Origin: Bacteroidales bacterium
Lineage (GTDB): Bacteria; Bacteroidota; Bacteroidia; Bacteroidales; UBA4417
DNA: 64,000 bases
Direction of reading: 5' to 3'
Assembly: GCA_016707785.1 (NCBI GenBank)
Contig: JADJGZ010000014.1
Coordinates: 62,001 to 126,000, forward strand
Positions 1 to 9,589 of this stretch are shown here, in pieces. Each line of letters begins with the position of its first letter. The stretch's first letter is position 1. A program made the translations under genes and the position numbers. Below the pieces are notes generated by a model that worked only from the letters and a program-made list of their open reading frames with translations, made no database searches and was not told the origin of the DNA.

Positions 1-1
1 T

Positions 2-2347
2 CCGAATTTCCTAATCTGTAAATCAGCAGGAAATGACAGGGGGGATTCAGGTAGTGGTTACCCTGCTGATGGACCCTATGATTGTATTGGTCAACAAGGC
101 GTCGCAAAAAATATTCTTACTGTAGGTGCTGTTGACGATATTCCCGGAGGTTATACAACACCAGCTGGTGTATCTCAAACCAATACCTACTTTAGTTCAT
201 GGGGCCCGGCTGATGACGGTCGTATTAAGCCTGATATTGTTGCCAACGGGTACTCATTGTATTCTACTTATAATACCAATAATACCAGCTATTCGAGTTT
301 AAGCGGGACATCCATGTCAACTCCCTCTGCTTCCGGATCTCTGGCTTTACTTCAACAACATAGGTTTGCCCTGACCGGATCTTATTTGAAAGCAGCTACT
401 TTAAAAGCTGTGGTGATTCATACTGCTGACGAAGCTGGTGCCAATACAGGCCCTGACTATAATTATGGTTGGGGATTGATGAATACAAAGAATGCAGCCC
501 TTAAGATTTCTTCTGATCAAACTGTTGATGTTATCAGTGAATTGACGCTCAATAATGGTGCTACATATACAAGAAATATTATTGCTTCTGGCACTGAACC
601 GATAAAGGTGACTATTGTCTGGACTGATCCTGCCGGTACTCCTCCGGCTGCAGCTCTGGATCCAATTACTCCTATGCTGGTGAATGACCTGGATCTCCGA
701 CTCAGTTATTCATCAAATACCTACTATCCCTGGAAATTGAACCGCGATACTCCAACTGCCGCTGCTACCAATTCAACAGAAAATAATGTGGATAATGTAG
801 AAGTGGTATATATAGCAAGTCCTGTTGCTGGTGCCACCTATACTATTACAGTGGATCATGATGGCTCCTTAACCGGAGGTTCACAGGCCTATTCCGTAGT
901 TATTAGCGGAATTCTTGCCACAGTTGCACCTGTAGCTGATTTTTCTGCCAGTACAACAACACCAGCTGTGAATGCCCAGGTAAACTTTACTGATATTTCA
1001 TCCAATGTCCCTACAAGTTGGGCATGGAGTTTCAATCCGGCTACAGTAACCTATCTGAATGGGACAACTTCAGCTTCTCAAAATCCACAAGTGAAGTTTA
1101 CTGCTGCGGGCTCTTACTCTGTAACGCTTACTGCAACTAATGCATATGGGAGTGATGGTGAAACTAAAACTAATTATATTAATGTAACTAATTGTACTTT
1201 TAATAGCTTGCCTTTTATTCAAAATTTTGATGCAACCACACTACCTACTTGCTGGTCGCAAATTGACAATATAGGTAATGGACAGATATGGCAATTCGGA
1301 ACCATTACCGGCTATACACCATTGCCTTCCCTAAATGGTAATTATGCTTATCTGAATTCAGATGCCTATGGAAGTGGGAGCAGTCAAAATGCTGACCTGA
1401 TTACGCCTACTCTTGATTTAACTAATTATACAGGAGTAAATCTGACATTTAGCTATTATTTTAGATCTTATACTGGTTCTTCTGGAAACCTGTTTTATAG
1501 TATCAATAATGGAGTAACCTGGACATCGTTACTATCGGTTTCTGCAACATCTTCGAATCCAACAGTGTTCAACCAGACAATTGCAGCTCTGGCAGGTCAA
1601 TCGCAGGTGAAATTTAAATGGAATTATACAGGTAGTTATGGCTATTATTGGGCAATAGACAATGTTTCTGTAACTGGAACAGTTGCAGCTATTCCAACAG
1701 TTACCACTACTGCTGCCTCAGCAATTACCACATCTTCAGCTACTGCAGGAGGAAATGTAACAGCAACTGGCGGCTCATCAGTTACAGCCAGGGGTGTTTG
1801 TTGGTCAACATCTATTGATCCTGTTGCTTCAGGTAATCACACTACTGATGGGAGCGGAACCGGTGCATTTACAAGTTCTATAACTGGTTTATCAGCTAAC
1901 TCCCTCTATTATGTAAGAGCCTACGCGACCAATAGCAGTGGTACAGCTTATGGAATTAACCAGACATTTACAACCTGTGCTGCAATGTTACCTGCTTCTG
2001 TAAGTATCAGCGCATCTGTTAATCCTGTTTGTGCTGGTACTTCTGTCACTTTTACAGCCGTTCCCACCAATGGGGGTACAACTCCTTCATATCAGTGGAA
2101 AGTGAATGGGGTGAATGCTGGGACGAACAGTTCCACCTATGCATTCGTTCCATCAAATGGAAATGTGGTAACCTGTGTGATGACCAGCAATGCCACATGC
2201 GTGACTGGCAGTCCTGCCACTTCCAACAGTGTAACGATGACAGTGAATCCACCGCATCTGTTGCAGTTCGGTATCCAGTGTGTGCAGACCGCACTTTCAC
2301 AGCCGTTCCCACCAATGGGGTGCAACTCCATTCATATCGGGAAGTGA
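2..2347 (+). CDS. Secreted subtilisin-like serine protease (S8), N-terminal part; 5' end off window, 3' end frameshifted
   Basis: Reading frame 2 is open from the left edge, so the gene begins outside the window. The visible start of the protein has the oxyanion-hole motif SAGND (about nt 26-40), FSSWGPADDGRIKPD and the catalytic-serine motif GTSMSTP (Ser codon 311-313), all typical of peptidase family S8. The catalytic Asp and His must lie upstream of the window. After the protease come a beta-rich P-domain-like stretch (to ~930), a PKD domain (~930-1190), a MAM/cleaved-adhesin-like domain with a TCW motif (~1193-1680), an Fn3-like module with the 'RGVCWST' signature (~1690-1980) and the first Ig-like repeat with 'NPVCAGTSV' (from ~1985). 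The frame ends at 2347 inside a damaged second Ig repeat, while the same protein continues in frame 1. An ORF caller would start this at a TTG (257), but that is inside the protease domain and is not a true start. Confidence 0.9.
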   Translation, partial: PNFLICKSAGNDRGDSGSGYPADGPYDCIGQQGVAKNILTVGAVDDIPGGYTTPAGVSQTNTYFSSWGPADDGRIKPDIVANGYSLYSTYNTNNTSYSSLSGTSMSTPSASGSLALLQQHRFALTGSYLKAATLKAVVIHTADEAGANTGPDYNYGWGLMNTKNAALKISSDQTVDVISELTLNNGATYTRNIIASGTEPIKVTIVWTDPAGTPPAAALDPITPMLVNDLDLRLSYSSNTYYPWKLNRDTPTAAATNSTENNVDNVEVVYIASPVAGATYTITVDHDGSLTGGSQAYSVVISGILATVAPVADFSASTTTPAVNAQVNFTDISSNVPTSWAWSFNPATVTYLNGTTSASQNPQVKFTAAGSYSVTLTATNAYGSDGETKTNYINVTNCTFNSLPFIQNFDATTLPTCWSQIDNIGNGQIWQFGTITGYTPLPSLNGNYAYLNSDAYGSGSSQNADLITPTLDLTNYTGVNLTFSYYFRSYTGSSGNLFYSINNGVTWTSLLSVSATSSNPTVFNQTIAALAGQSQVKFKWNYTGSYGYYWAIDNVSVTGTVAAIPTVTTTAASAITTSSATAGGNVTATGGSSVTARGVCWSTSIDPVASGNHTTDGSGTGAFTSSITGLSANSLYYVRAYATNSSGTAYGINQTFTTCAAMLPASVSISASVNPVCAGTSVTFTAVPTNGGTTPSYQWKVNGVNAGTNSSTYAFVPSNGNVVTCVMTSNATCVTGSPATSNSVTMTVNPPHLLQFGIQCVQTALSQPFPPMGCNSIHIGK

Positions 2348-5196
2348 ATGGCGTAAATGCAGGGACGAACAGTTCCACTTATGCATTCGTGCCATCAAAT
2401 GGGAATGTGGTATCCTGTGTGATGACCAGCAATGCCACTTGCGTGACTGGCAGTCCAGCCACTTCTAATAGTGTAACGATGACAGTGAATCCAACCGTAA
2501 CCGCATCTGTTGCAGTATCAGCATCGGCAAATCCAGTGTGTGCAGGCACTTCAGTCACTTTCACAGCCGTTCCCACCAATGGGGGTACAACTCCTTCATA
2601 TCAGTGGAAGGTGAATGGTGTGAATGCAGGGACTAATAGCTCCACTTATGCATTCGTACCATCAAATGGGAATGTGGTATCCTGTGTGATGACCAGCAAT
2701 GCCACTTGCGTGACTGGCAGTCCAGCCACTTCCAATAGTGTAACATTGACAGTGAATCCAATGGTTACGGCATCTGTAGCAATTTCAGCATCTGCAAACC
2801 CAGTTTGTGCAGGTACATCAGTTACGTACACTGCTGTTCCTGCTAATGGAGGAACAACTCCAATTTATCAATGGAAGGTGAATGGTAACAATGCAGGAAC
2901 CAATAGTGCAACATTCAATTATGTTCCAGCCAACAACGACCTGGTTACCTGTGAACTAACATCAAATGCAGTTTGTGTTTCCGGCAGCCCGGCAACCTCC
3001 AATAGCATTGTAATGAGTGTTGATCCTGTGGTAACAGCCTCAGTCCTGATTTCACCCTCAGTGAATCCGGTATGTGCAGGCACTTCAGTTACATTCACAG
3101 CAGTACCCACAAATGAAGGCACAACTCCTGTCTATCAATGGAAGGTGAATGGCAACAATGCAGGAACCAATAGTGCAACATTTAATTATGTTCCAGCCAA
3201 TAACGACCTGGTTACCTGCGAACTAACATCAAATGCAGTTTGTGTGAATGGCAGCCCGGCAACCTCCAATAGCATTGTAATGAGTGTTGATCCTGTGGTA
3301 ACAGCCTCAGTCCTGATTTCACCCTCAGTGAATCCTGTTTGTGCAGGCACTTCAGTTACATTCACAGCAGTACCCACAAATGAAGGTACTACTCCTGCTT
3401 ATCAATGGAAGGTGAATGGCAACGATGCAGGAACCAATAGTGCAACATTTAATTATGTTCCAGCCAATAACGACCTGGTTACCTGCGAACTAACATCAAA
3501 TGCAGTTTGTGTGAATGGCAGCCCGGCAACATCGAATAGCATTGTAATGAGTGTTGATCCTGTGGTAACAGCCTCAGTCCTGATTTCACCCTCAGTGAAT
3601 CCGGTCTGTGCAGGCACTTCAGTTACATTCACAGCAGTACCTACAAATGAAGGTACAACTCCTGTTTATCAATGGAAGGTGAATGGCAACAATGCAGGAA
3701 CCAATAGTGCAACATTTAATTATGTTCCAGCCAACAACGACCTGGTTACCTGCGAACTAACATCAAATGCAGTTTGTGTTTCCGGCAGCCCGGCGACCTC
3801 CAATAGCATTGTAATGAGTGTTGATCCTGTGGTAACAGCCTCAGTCCTGATTTCACCCTCAGTGAATCCGGTATGTGCAGGCACTTCAGTTACATTCACA
3901 GCAGTACCCTCAAATGAAGGCACAACTCCTGTCTATCAATGGAAGGTGAATGGCAACAATGCAGGAACCAATAGTGCGACATTCAATTATGTTCCAGCCA
4001 ACAACGACCTGGTTACCTGCGAACTAACATCAAATGCTGTTTGTGTTTCCGGCAGCCCGGCAACCTCCAATAGCATTATTATGAGTGTTGATCCGTTATT
4101 AACTGTTAGTGTCAGCATCAACGCTTCCTCTAACCCTGTATTAGCTGGTACAGAAGTAAGCTTTACAGCCATCGGAGTAAATCAGGGTTCCAACCCGGTT
4201 TATCAGTGGAAGGTGAATGGTTTGGCAGTAGGAACAAATGCAACAATGTATTCCTATGTTCCGAATAATGGGGATATCATCCTATGTGAACTGACCTCAG
4301 ATGCTTTATGTGCAACAGGCAATCCGGCGGTATCTGAACCGGTGGTTATGGGAGTAGATCCCCTTGCGTTATCAGTCGATCCTCCAAGTCAGTCGGTGGG
4401 TCCATCAGCCGGAACAATTCAATACACTGTAACCTCAAATACAGCCTGGACTGTTGAAAGTGATCAGCCATGGTGTTTAGTAAGTCCTGCAGGAAGTGGC
4501 AATGGATTGGTAACAGTGAATTATGATGCGAATACATCAGGTTTGAGCAGGAGTGCAGTGATTACTGTAACAGTAATTGGTTTACCTGCGGTCAGTGTTT
4601 CCTTGGTACAGGATGCAGAAACTACAAAGCAGCTCAATTTGAGTGTTTTATTAGAAGGTTTATATAATGGGACTTCACTTAATAAGGCACAAAGTACAAG
4701 CGGTGACCAATTTGCAGGAACAATTGCTGACCGTATCATTGTTGAGTTGCATGAATCTGTTTCACCCTATTCCATAGTTGGAGTGCCCTATGAAGTGGAT
4801 ATCCACACTGATGGTTCAGCACAAGTAGCAATTCCATTATCACTAGGTTCCTCATACTACCTTGTAATTAAACACAGAAATAGTTTGGAGACATGGTCAG
4901 CAAATCCGGTTTCATTCAGTGGCGCAACAATCAGCTATGATTTTAGCAGTTCTGCAAGTCAGGCACTTGGAGGAAACATGAAATCGGTGGCCGGCAAGTT
5001 TGTACTGTATTCAGGAGATATTGATCAGGACGGGCAGATTGATTCAGATGATATGATCCTGATGAATACGGATGCGGAAAGCTTTATCTCAGGATATGTG
5101 GTTTCCGACCTGAATGGTGACGGCTTGATCGATGCAGATGATATGATTCTGCTTGATAATAATGCAGCAAATACGATTAGTGTCGTGAGGCCTTAA
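2251..5196 (+). CDS. Continuation of the S8 protease: Ig-like repeat array, BACON domain and dockerin-like C-terminal module
   Basis: This is the C-terminal continuation of the preceding subtilase after a frameshift between about 2250 and 2345; it has no start signal of its own. It holds a damaged Ig-like repeat and then seven full ~89-residue repeats (267 nt period, starts near 2506, 2773, 3040, 3307, 3574, 3841, 4108), several almost identical at DNA level. A BACON-like domain follows (~4365-4615; W-x-V and 'PAGSGNG' pattern). The last ~188 residues (from ~4630) are the shared C-terminal module: 'LLEGLYNGTS', 'IKHRNSLETWS', then calcium loops 'DIDQDGQIDSDD' and 'DLNGDGLIDADD', ending VVRP. 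There is no T9SS type A or B signal. The protein is presumably a large secreted protease whose Ig array acts as a stalk. The frame break may be natural or an assembly error in near-identical repeats. Confidence 0.85.
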   Translation, partial: TASVAVRYPVCADRTFTAVPTNGVQLHSYREVNGVNAGTNSSTYAFVPSNGNVVSCVMTSNATCVTGSPATSNSVTMTVNPTVTASVAVSASANPVCAGTSVTFTAVPTNGGTTPSYQWKVNGVNAGTNSSTYAFVPSNGNVVSCVMTSNATCVTGSPATSNSVTLTVNPMVTASVAISASANPVCAGTSVTYTAVPANGGTTPIYQWKVNGNNAGTNSATFNYVPANNDLVTCELTSNAVCVSGSPATSNSIVMSVDPVVTASVLISPSVNPVCAGTSVTFTAVPTNEGTTPVYQWKVNGNNAGTNSATFNYVPANNDLVTCELTSNAVCVNGSPATSNSIVMSVDPVVTASVLISPSVNPVCAGTSVTFTAVPTNEGTTPAYQWKVNGNDAGTNSATFNYVPANNDLVTCELTSNAVCVNGSPATSNSIVMSVDPVVTASVLISPSVNPVCAGTSVTFTAVPTNEGTTPVYQWKVNGNNAGTNSATFNYVPANNDLVTCELTSNAVCVSGSPATSNSIVMSVDPVVTASVLISPSVNPVCAGTSVTFTAVPSNEGTTPVYQWKVNGNNAGTNSATFNYVPANNDLVTCELTSNAVCVSGSPATSNSIIMSVDPLLTVSVSINASSNPVLAGTEVSFTAIGVNQGSNPVYQWKVNGLAVGTNATMYSYVPNNGDIILCELTSDALCATGNPAVSEPVVMGVDPLALSVDPPSQSVGPSAGTIQYTVTSNTAWTVESDQPWCLVSPAGSGNGLVTVNYDANTSGLSRSAVITVTVIGLPAVSVSLVQDAETTKQLNLSVLLEGLYNGTSLNKAQSTSGDQFAGTIADRIIVELHESVSPYSIVGVPYEVDIHTDGSAQVAIPLSLGSSYYLVIKHRNSLETWSANPVSFSGATISYDFSSSASQALGGNMKSVAGKFVLYSGDIDQDGQIDSDDMILMNTDAESFISGYVVSDLNGDGLIDADDMILLDNNAANTISVVRP
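2506..4370 (+). repeat. Tandem 267-bp Ig-like coding repeats (seven intact copies, damaged copy upstream)
   Basis: Each unit encodes about 89 residues with the pattern NPVCAGTSVTFTAVP, YQWKVNG, VTCELTSNAVC, GSPATSNS. The copies starting near 3040, 3307, 3574 and 3841 differ at only a few bases, which implies recent unequal crossing-over or gene conversion. Outer copies (2773, 4108) are more diverged. One more intact copy lies at about 1985-2250 and a damaged one at 2251-2500. Confidence 0.9.
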
Positions 5197-5296
5197 TAGA
5201 TGCTCAGGCTGAAAATGTTAACATTGGCCGAAACTTTTAAATAATAACTTAAACGAATCAAGGGTTGATAACAAAACATTCATATTTACAGCAAAA

Positions 5297-5323
5297 CCTT
5301 ACAGGATTTCAAATCCTGTAAGG
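5297..5323. terminator. Perfect 12-bp stem hairpin between the protease and carboxypeptidase genes
   Basis: CCTTACAGGATT, a 3-nt loop, then AATCCTGTAAGG form a perfect inverted repeat 100 nt after the stop of the protease gene. No clear U-tract follows, so it could be a factor-dependent terminator, a 3'-end stabiliser or a dispersed palindromic repeat. Confidence 0.5.
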
Positions 5324-5385
5324 CTTAGACCCTAAATATTTGAATATTAGTTCAATTCTTGATTCGCATAATTTACTCTTTTACC

Positions 5386-8300
5386 ATGAAGCTTAAAACT
5401 AGTTTACTTATCATTGCCGGACTGATGATCTTCCGGTTTTCTTTCAGCCAGACTGTAAAAGAGTTCTATTTCTCATTTCCACTGCCATCAAAAGAAAAGG
5501 TCCATACACTGACAAAACAAATTTCAATTGATAATGTCAGGAATGATACCGTCTGGGCATATGCTACCCCGGCACAATTTGTTAGGTTTCTTAAGGAAGG
5601 GTATGCTGTAACATTGCTTCCATCACCTGGCTATGCACCAGATGTATTCATGAATGACAATCCCGTTCTTGCCCCTGCCACAACATGGAATTTTTATCCG
5701 ACGTATTCTGCCTATGAGAGTTACATGGCCCAGTTTGAGTCGAATTATCCTGCTATATGTAAACTATCTACAATAACTACTTTAGCCAGTGGGAGGAAGA
5801 TTCTGGTGGTCAAAATTTCAGATAATGTGGCTATAGATGAAACTGAGCCGGAGTTTTTATATACTTCTTCGATTCATGGTGATGAAACCACCGGATATAT
5901 CCTGATGATGCACCTGATTGATTATTTATTGTCCAATTACGGTACAAATGCCGAAGTGAATGACCTGGTAAATAATATGGAGATTTATATAAATCCATTA
6001 TCCAATCCTGATGGAACCTATGCCGGAGGAAATGCTTCAGTCAGTGGAGCTACAAGAGGAAATGCTAATGGAGTAGATATGAACAGGAATTATCCTGATC
6101 CGGAAGATGGCCAGCATCCTGATGGCAATGTATGGCAGCCTGAGACAATTGCTTTTATGGATTTTGCCGGTCAACATCACTTTGTGGCTTCAGCTAATTT
6201 TCATGGTGGGGCAGAAGTGGTAAATTACCCGTGGGACACATGGGCAACATTACACACAGATGATAACTGGTGGCAATATGTGAGTCGTGAATATGCTGAT
6301 ACAGTTCATATTCATGCTCCGGTAGGATATATGAACTACCTTGATAATGGTATTACTAATGGTTTTGCCTGGTATGAAGTGGCAGGAGGACGCCAGGATT
6401 ATATGAATTATATCCACCATTGCCGGGAAATTACCATCGAAATTTCTGACACCAAGCTTCTTCCTGCATCCCAACTGGAAGCACATTGGGGATATAACTG
6501 GCGTTCACTTATCCTTTTGATGAAAGAGGCAAAGTATGGCATTCATGGAGTGATCACCGACCAATCTACAGGATTGCCGCTTGCAGCCAAAGTATTCATC
6601 AATGGGCATGATATTGATAATTCTGAAGTGTATTCATCTGCTCTGGGGGATTATCACAGGCCAATAAAAGCAGGCACCTATACCCTTGAGATATCTGCAC
6701 AATGTTATCAAACCCAGAATATTCCTGTTACTGTATCAGATCATGCCACTTTAAACCTTAACATTCAGTTAGTGCCTCTAACTAATGCTACCCTTAATAC
6801 TGTTGCCGCCAGTTCAATTAGCTATAACTCTGCAATTAGCGGAGGTAACATTACTTGTAGTGGTGCAAGTGCAATTACTGCAAGAGGTGTTTGCTGGAGT
6901 ACCTCTTTAAATCCAACCATTTCTGATTACCATAGCACAGATGGGACAGGCGGAGGAACCTTTACAAGTACAATTACGGGATTGTCACCCAGTACATTGT
7001 ATCATTGTCGGGCATATGCAACCAATTCTATAAATACTTTTTACGGAAATGATATCACATTTACCACTTCCAATGGCATTCCGGTTGTTACTACAGTAGC
7101 CCCTTCTTCCATTGCAGGTAATACAGCTAATTCGGGAGGGAATGTTACTTCCCAGGGTATGTCGGCCGTAACTGAAAGAGGTGTGTGTTGGTCAACTTCG
7201 GCTAATCCTGTTGCTACAGGATTACATACTTCAGATGGTTCCGGAACTGGTAGTTTTTCCAGTTTTATTAGCGGACTGAGTGCAAATACTACTTATCACG
7301 TTCGTGCTTATGCAACCAACTCTTATGGTACGGCATATGGTGTTGATTATCAATTTACTACCCTTTGCGGGGTGGTTTTTCTTCCCTTATTTGAACAATT
7401 TGTAGCCACAACATTCCCTGCATGTTGGTCAACTCAATTTTCAGGTACAGGAGCAACAGATAAATGGACTGTATCTACTACCGTCACTGCCGGTGGGAAT
7501 CCTAATGAGATGAAATGTACCTGGCAAAATATTAATCCAGGAGTTAACCGATTAGTTTCCATTCCTTTCAACACCCAGGGTATGTCAATGTTAAACCTCA
7601 GTTTCAAACATATGCTTGATGCTTATGGTACAGGTTGTACATTGAGGGTTCAATCCAGCACTGATGGTGTAACCTGGACAAATGAGTCATGGTCGGTTGC
7701 AACAACGGCTGCTAATATTTTAGCAACAACAGTTAATACAACCATTCAGAATAATCTCAATTCTCCAAATACCCGTATTGCATTTACCATTGAGGGTAAT
7801 TTGTATCAGTATGATTATTGGTACATTGATAATGTAATGGTTGAAACAGTACTGAGCCTGGCGAATGTCACAACCGCGGTCCCTACTGCAGTTACGACAA
7901 CAACAGCTACTTCCGGTGGAAATATTACAACCGCAGGGGGGTCAATTATTACTGCCAGAGGGGTTTGTTGGAGTACATCCCCGGATCCTCTTGTAAGTGG
8001 AAACCATACCACCGATGGCTCTGGAACAGGATCCTTTGTTAGTGCAATTACAGGATTAAGCCCCAATTCATTATATTATGTGAGAGCATATGCAACCAAT
8101 TCTTCCGGAACGGCATATGGCTTCAATCACTCATTTACCACTTGTCCGGCTATGAACCCGGTGTCAGTTAGCATTGCCTCTCTCACTAATCCTATTTGTG
8201 CGGGAAGCATTGCATCTTTTTCAGCAAATCCCGTCAATGGCGGGACAACTCCTGCCTATCAATGGAAATTAAATGGTTTAAATACAGGAACCAACAGTCC

Positions 8301-9519
8301 GAATTATTCATATACTCCTGCGAATGGTGATGTGCTGAGTTGTGAAATGACTTCAAATATGAGTTGTATCACTGGTAATCCTGCCCTTTCCAACTCCTTA
8401 TCAATATTAACAAATCCGATCCTTACAGTCGGAGTATCGGTTACAGCATCTGCAAATCCTGTTGTTGCAGGGACACCGGTTGTTTTTAATGCCAGTATAA
8501 CCAATGGCGGAACCAATCCAATTTATCAATGGAAAGTTAATGGGGTAGTTGCCGGGGATAATCTGAGTGAATTCAGTTATATTCCTGAGAATAATGATGT
8601 TATTACTTGCGAGGTTCTTTCAAATGCAATATGTACATCTAATCCCAATGCAATTTCAAATGCTATAATTCTTTCAGTAATTCCACTTCAACTTTTGGTT
8701 TCACCTTCAAGTCAAAATGTATTAAGTGATGCTGGCATAGTTGATTTTTCAGTATCTTCGAACACAACTTGGAATATTAGTTGCGATCAATCCTGGTGTT
8801 CATACACACTTACAGGGACAGGAAATGGAATCATTCAGGTCAGTTACGAAGAGAATACTTCTCCAGTTTCCCGAATGGCAACTATAACTGCAATAGCTTC
8901 CGGTTTAAGTCCGGTATCAGTAACATTATGGCAGGAAGGCTCTTCCAGCAAAACACTAACACTAACCTGTTTTCTCGAAGGACTCTTTAATGGATCTTTT
9001 ATGAATAAAGCACAAGGAATTTCCGGAGCTCAATTTCCCGGAACAACTGTTGATCAGGTAATTGTAGAATTGCATGACCCTGTCTCTCCATATATTTTAG
9101 TAGTTGACCCATTCACTGTTGCACTCAATGAAAATGGAACTGCAATTGTTCAGATTCCTTCAACCCTGTTATCAAATTATTACATTGTTATAAAACACAG
9201 GAACAGTATCGAAACCTGGTCAGCAAACCCTGTTTCTTTTGCAACTAACTCTACCCAATATGATTTCTCTAATAATGCAAGCAATGCATATGGGGGAAAT
9301 GTGAAAGGGCTGGGAGGGAAGTATGTTATTTATGGAGGGGATATTAACCAGGATGGAGTTGTTAATCTTACCGATATTTCGATATGTGATTCCGATGCAA
9401 ACTCATATGTCACCGGTTATCAGAATTCCGATGCGAATGGAGATGGAATCATTGATGCTGAAGACCTTATTCTTTTGGACAATAACGCATTCCAATCGGT
9501 CATTGCTGAGAAACCCTGA
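5386..9519 (+). CDS. Secreted zinc carboxypeptidase (M14) with Fn3/Ig-like/BACON modules and dockerin-like C-terminus
   Basis: The ATG at 5386 gives a clean signal peptide (MKLKTSLLIIAGL...FSFSQ); an upstream in-frame TTG at 5359 would spoil it. Residues ~105-380 are a peptidase family M14 domain. Zinc ligands are H164 and E167 (IHGDE) and H273 (NFHGG); the substrate-binding Arg is R234 (MNRNYP); the catalytic Glu is E352 (ITIEIS). It therefore looks catalytically intact. A carboxypeptidase regulatory-like fold follows (~385-462), then two 'RGVCWST' Fn3-like modules, a MAM-like 'FPACWST' domain, a third Fn3-like module, two Ig-like repeats, a BACON-like domain (~1100-1185) and the shared C-terminal module (from ~8950). 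The calcium loops are DINQDGVVNLTD and DANGDGIIDAED, and the protein ends in EKP. Its tail architecture is the same as the upstream subtilase, so both proteases probably share localisation. Confidence 0.93.
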   Translation: MKLKTSLLIIAGLMIFRFSFSQTVKEFYFSFPLPSKEKVHTLTKQISIDNVRNDTVWAYATPAQFVRFLKEGYAVTLLPSPGYAPDVFMNDNPVLAPATTWNFYPTYSAYESYMAQFESNYPAICKLSTITTLASGRKILVVKISDNVAIDETEPEFLYTSSIHGDETTGYILMMHLIDYLLSNYGTNAEVNDLVNNMEIYINPLSNPDGTYAGGNASVSGATRGNANGVDMNRNYPDPEDGQHPDGNVWQPETIAFMDFAGQHHFVASANFHGGAEVVNYPWDTWATLHTDDNWWQYVSREYADTVHIHAPVGYMNYLDNGITNGFAWYEVAGGRQDYMNYIHHCREITIEISDTKLLPASQLEAHWGYNWRSLILLMKEAKYGIHGVITDQSTGLPLAAKVFINGHDIDNSEVYSSALGDYHRPIKAGTYTLEISAQCYQTQNIPVTVSDHATLNLNIQLVPLTNATLNTVAASSISYNSAISGGNITCSGASAITARGVCWSTSLNPTISDYHSTDGTGGGTFTSTITGLSPSTLYHCRAYATNSINTFYGNDITFTTSNGIPVVTTVAPSSIAGNTANSGGNVTSQGMSAVTERGVCWSTSANPVATGLHTSDGSGTGSFSSFISGLSANTTYHVRAYATNSYGTAYGVDYQFTTLCGVVFLPLFEQFVATTFPACWSTQFSGTGATDKWTVSTTVTAGGNPNEMKCTWQNINPGVNRLVSIPFNTQGMSMLNLSFKHMLDAYGTGCTLRVQSSTDGVTWTNESWSVATTAANILATTVNTTIQNNLNSPNTRIAFTIEGNLYQYDYWYIDNVMVETVLSLANVTTAVPTAVTTTTATSGGNITTAGGSIITARGVCWSTSPDPLVSGNHTTDGSGTGSFVSAITGLSPNSLYYVRAYATNSSGTAYGFNHSFTTCPAMNPVSVSIASLTNPICAGSIASFSANPVNGGTTPAYQWKLNGLNTGTNSPNYSYTPANGDVLSCEMTSNMSCITGNPALSNSLSILTNPILTVGVSVTASANPVVAGTPVVFNASITNGGTNPIYQWKVNGVVAGDNLSEFSYIPENNDVITCEVLSNAICTSNPNAISNAIILSVIPLQLLVSPSSQNVLSDAGIVDFSVSSNTTWNISCDQSWCSYTLTGTGNGIIQVSYEENTSPVSRMATITAIASGLSPVSVTLWQEGSSSKTLTLTCFLEGLFNGSFMNKAQGISGAQFPGTTVDQVIVELHDPVSPYILVVDPFTVALNENGTAIVQIPSTLLSNYYIVIKHRNSIETWSANPVSFATNSTQYDFSNNASNAYGGNVKGLGGKYVIYGGDINQDGVVNLTDISICDSDANSYVTGYQNSDANGDGIIDAEDLILLDNNAFQSVIAEKP

Positions 9520-9572
9520 TTTAAAATACTGCAATAAAAAATAATAAATTAAATACCAATCAATCGATCATT

Positions 9573-9587
9573 AACCAAAACCCAAAC
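9573..9587 (+). promoter_or_regulatory. AACCAAAACCCAAAC leader motif before start codon
   Basis: AACCAAAACCCAAAC ends 2 nt before the ATG at 9590. The same motif occurs immediately upstream of at least seven other secreted-protein genes in this window, on both strands. No Shine-Dalgarno sequence is present. Confidence 0.6.
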
Positions 9588-9589
9588 TC

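Noticed and set aside
4630..5196. T9SS type A or B sorting domain at the end of the module-bearing proteins
   Set aside because: The PNP/KxxR-type pattern is absent; the last 60 residues are calcium-loop repeats. Genuine type A domains are present only at 23740 and 40880.
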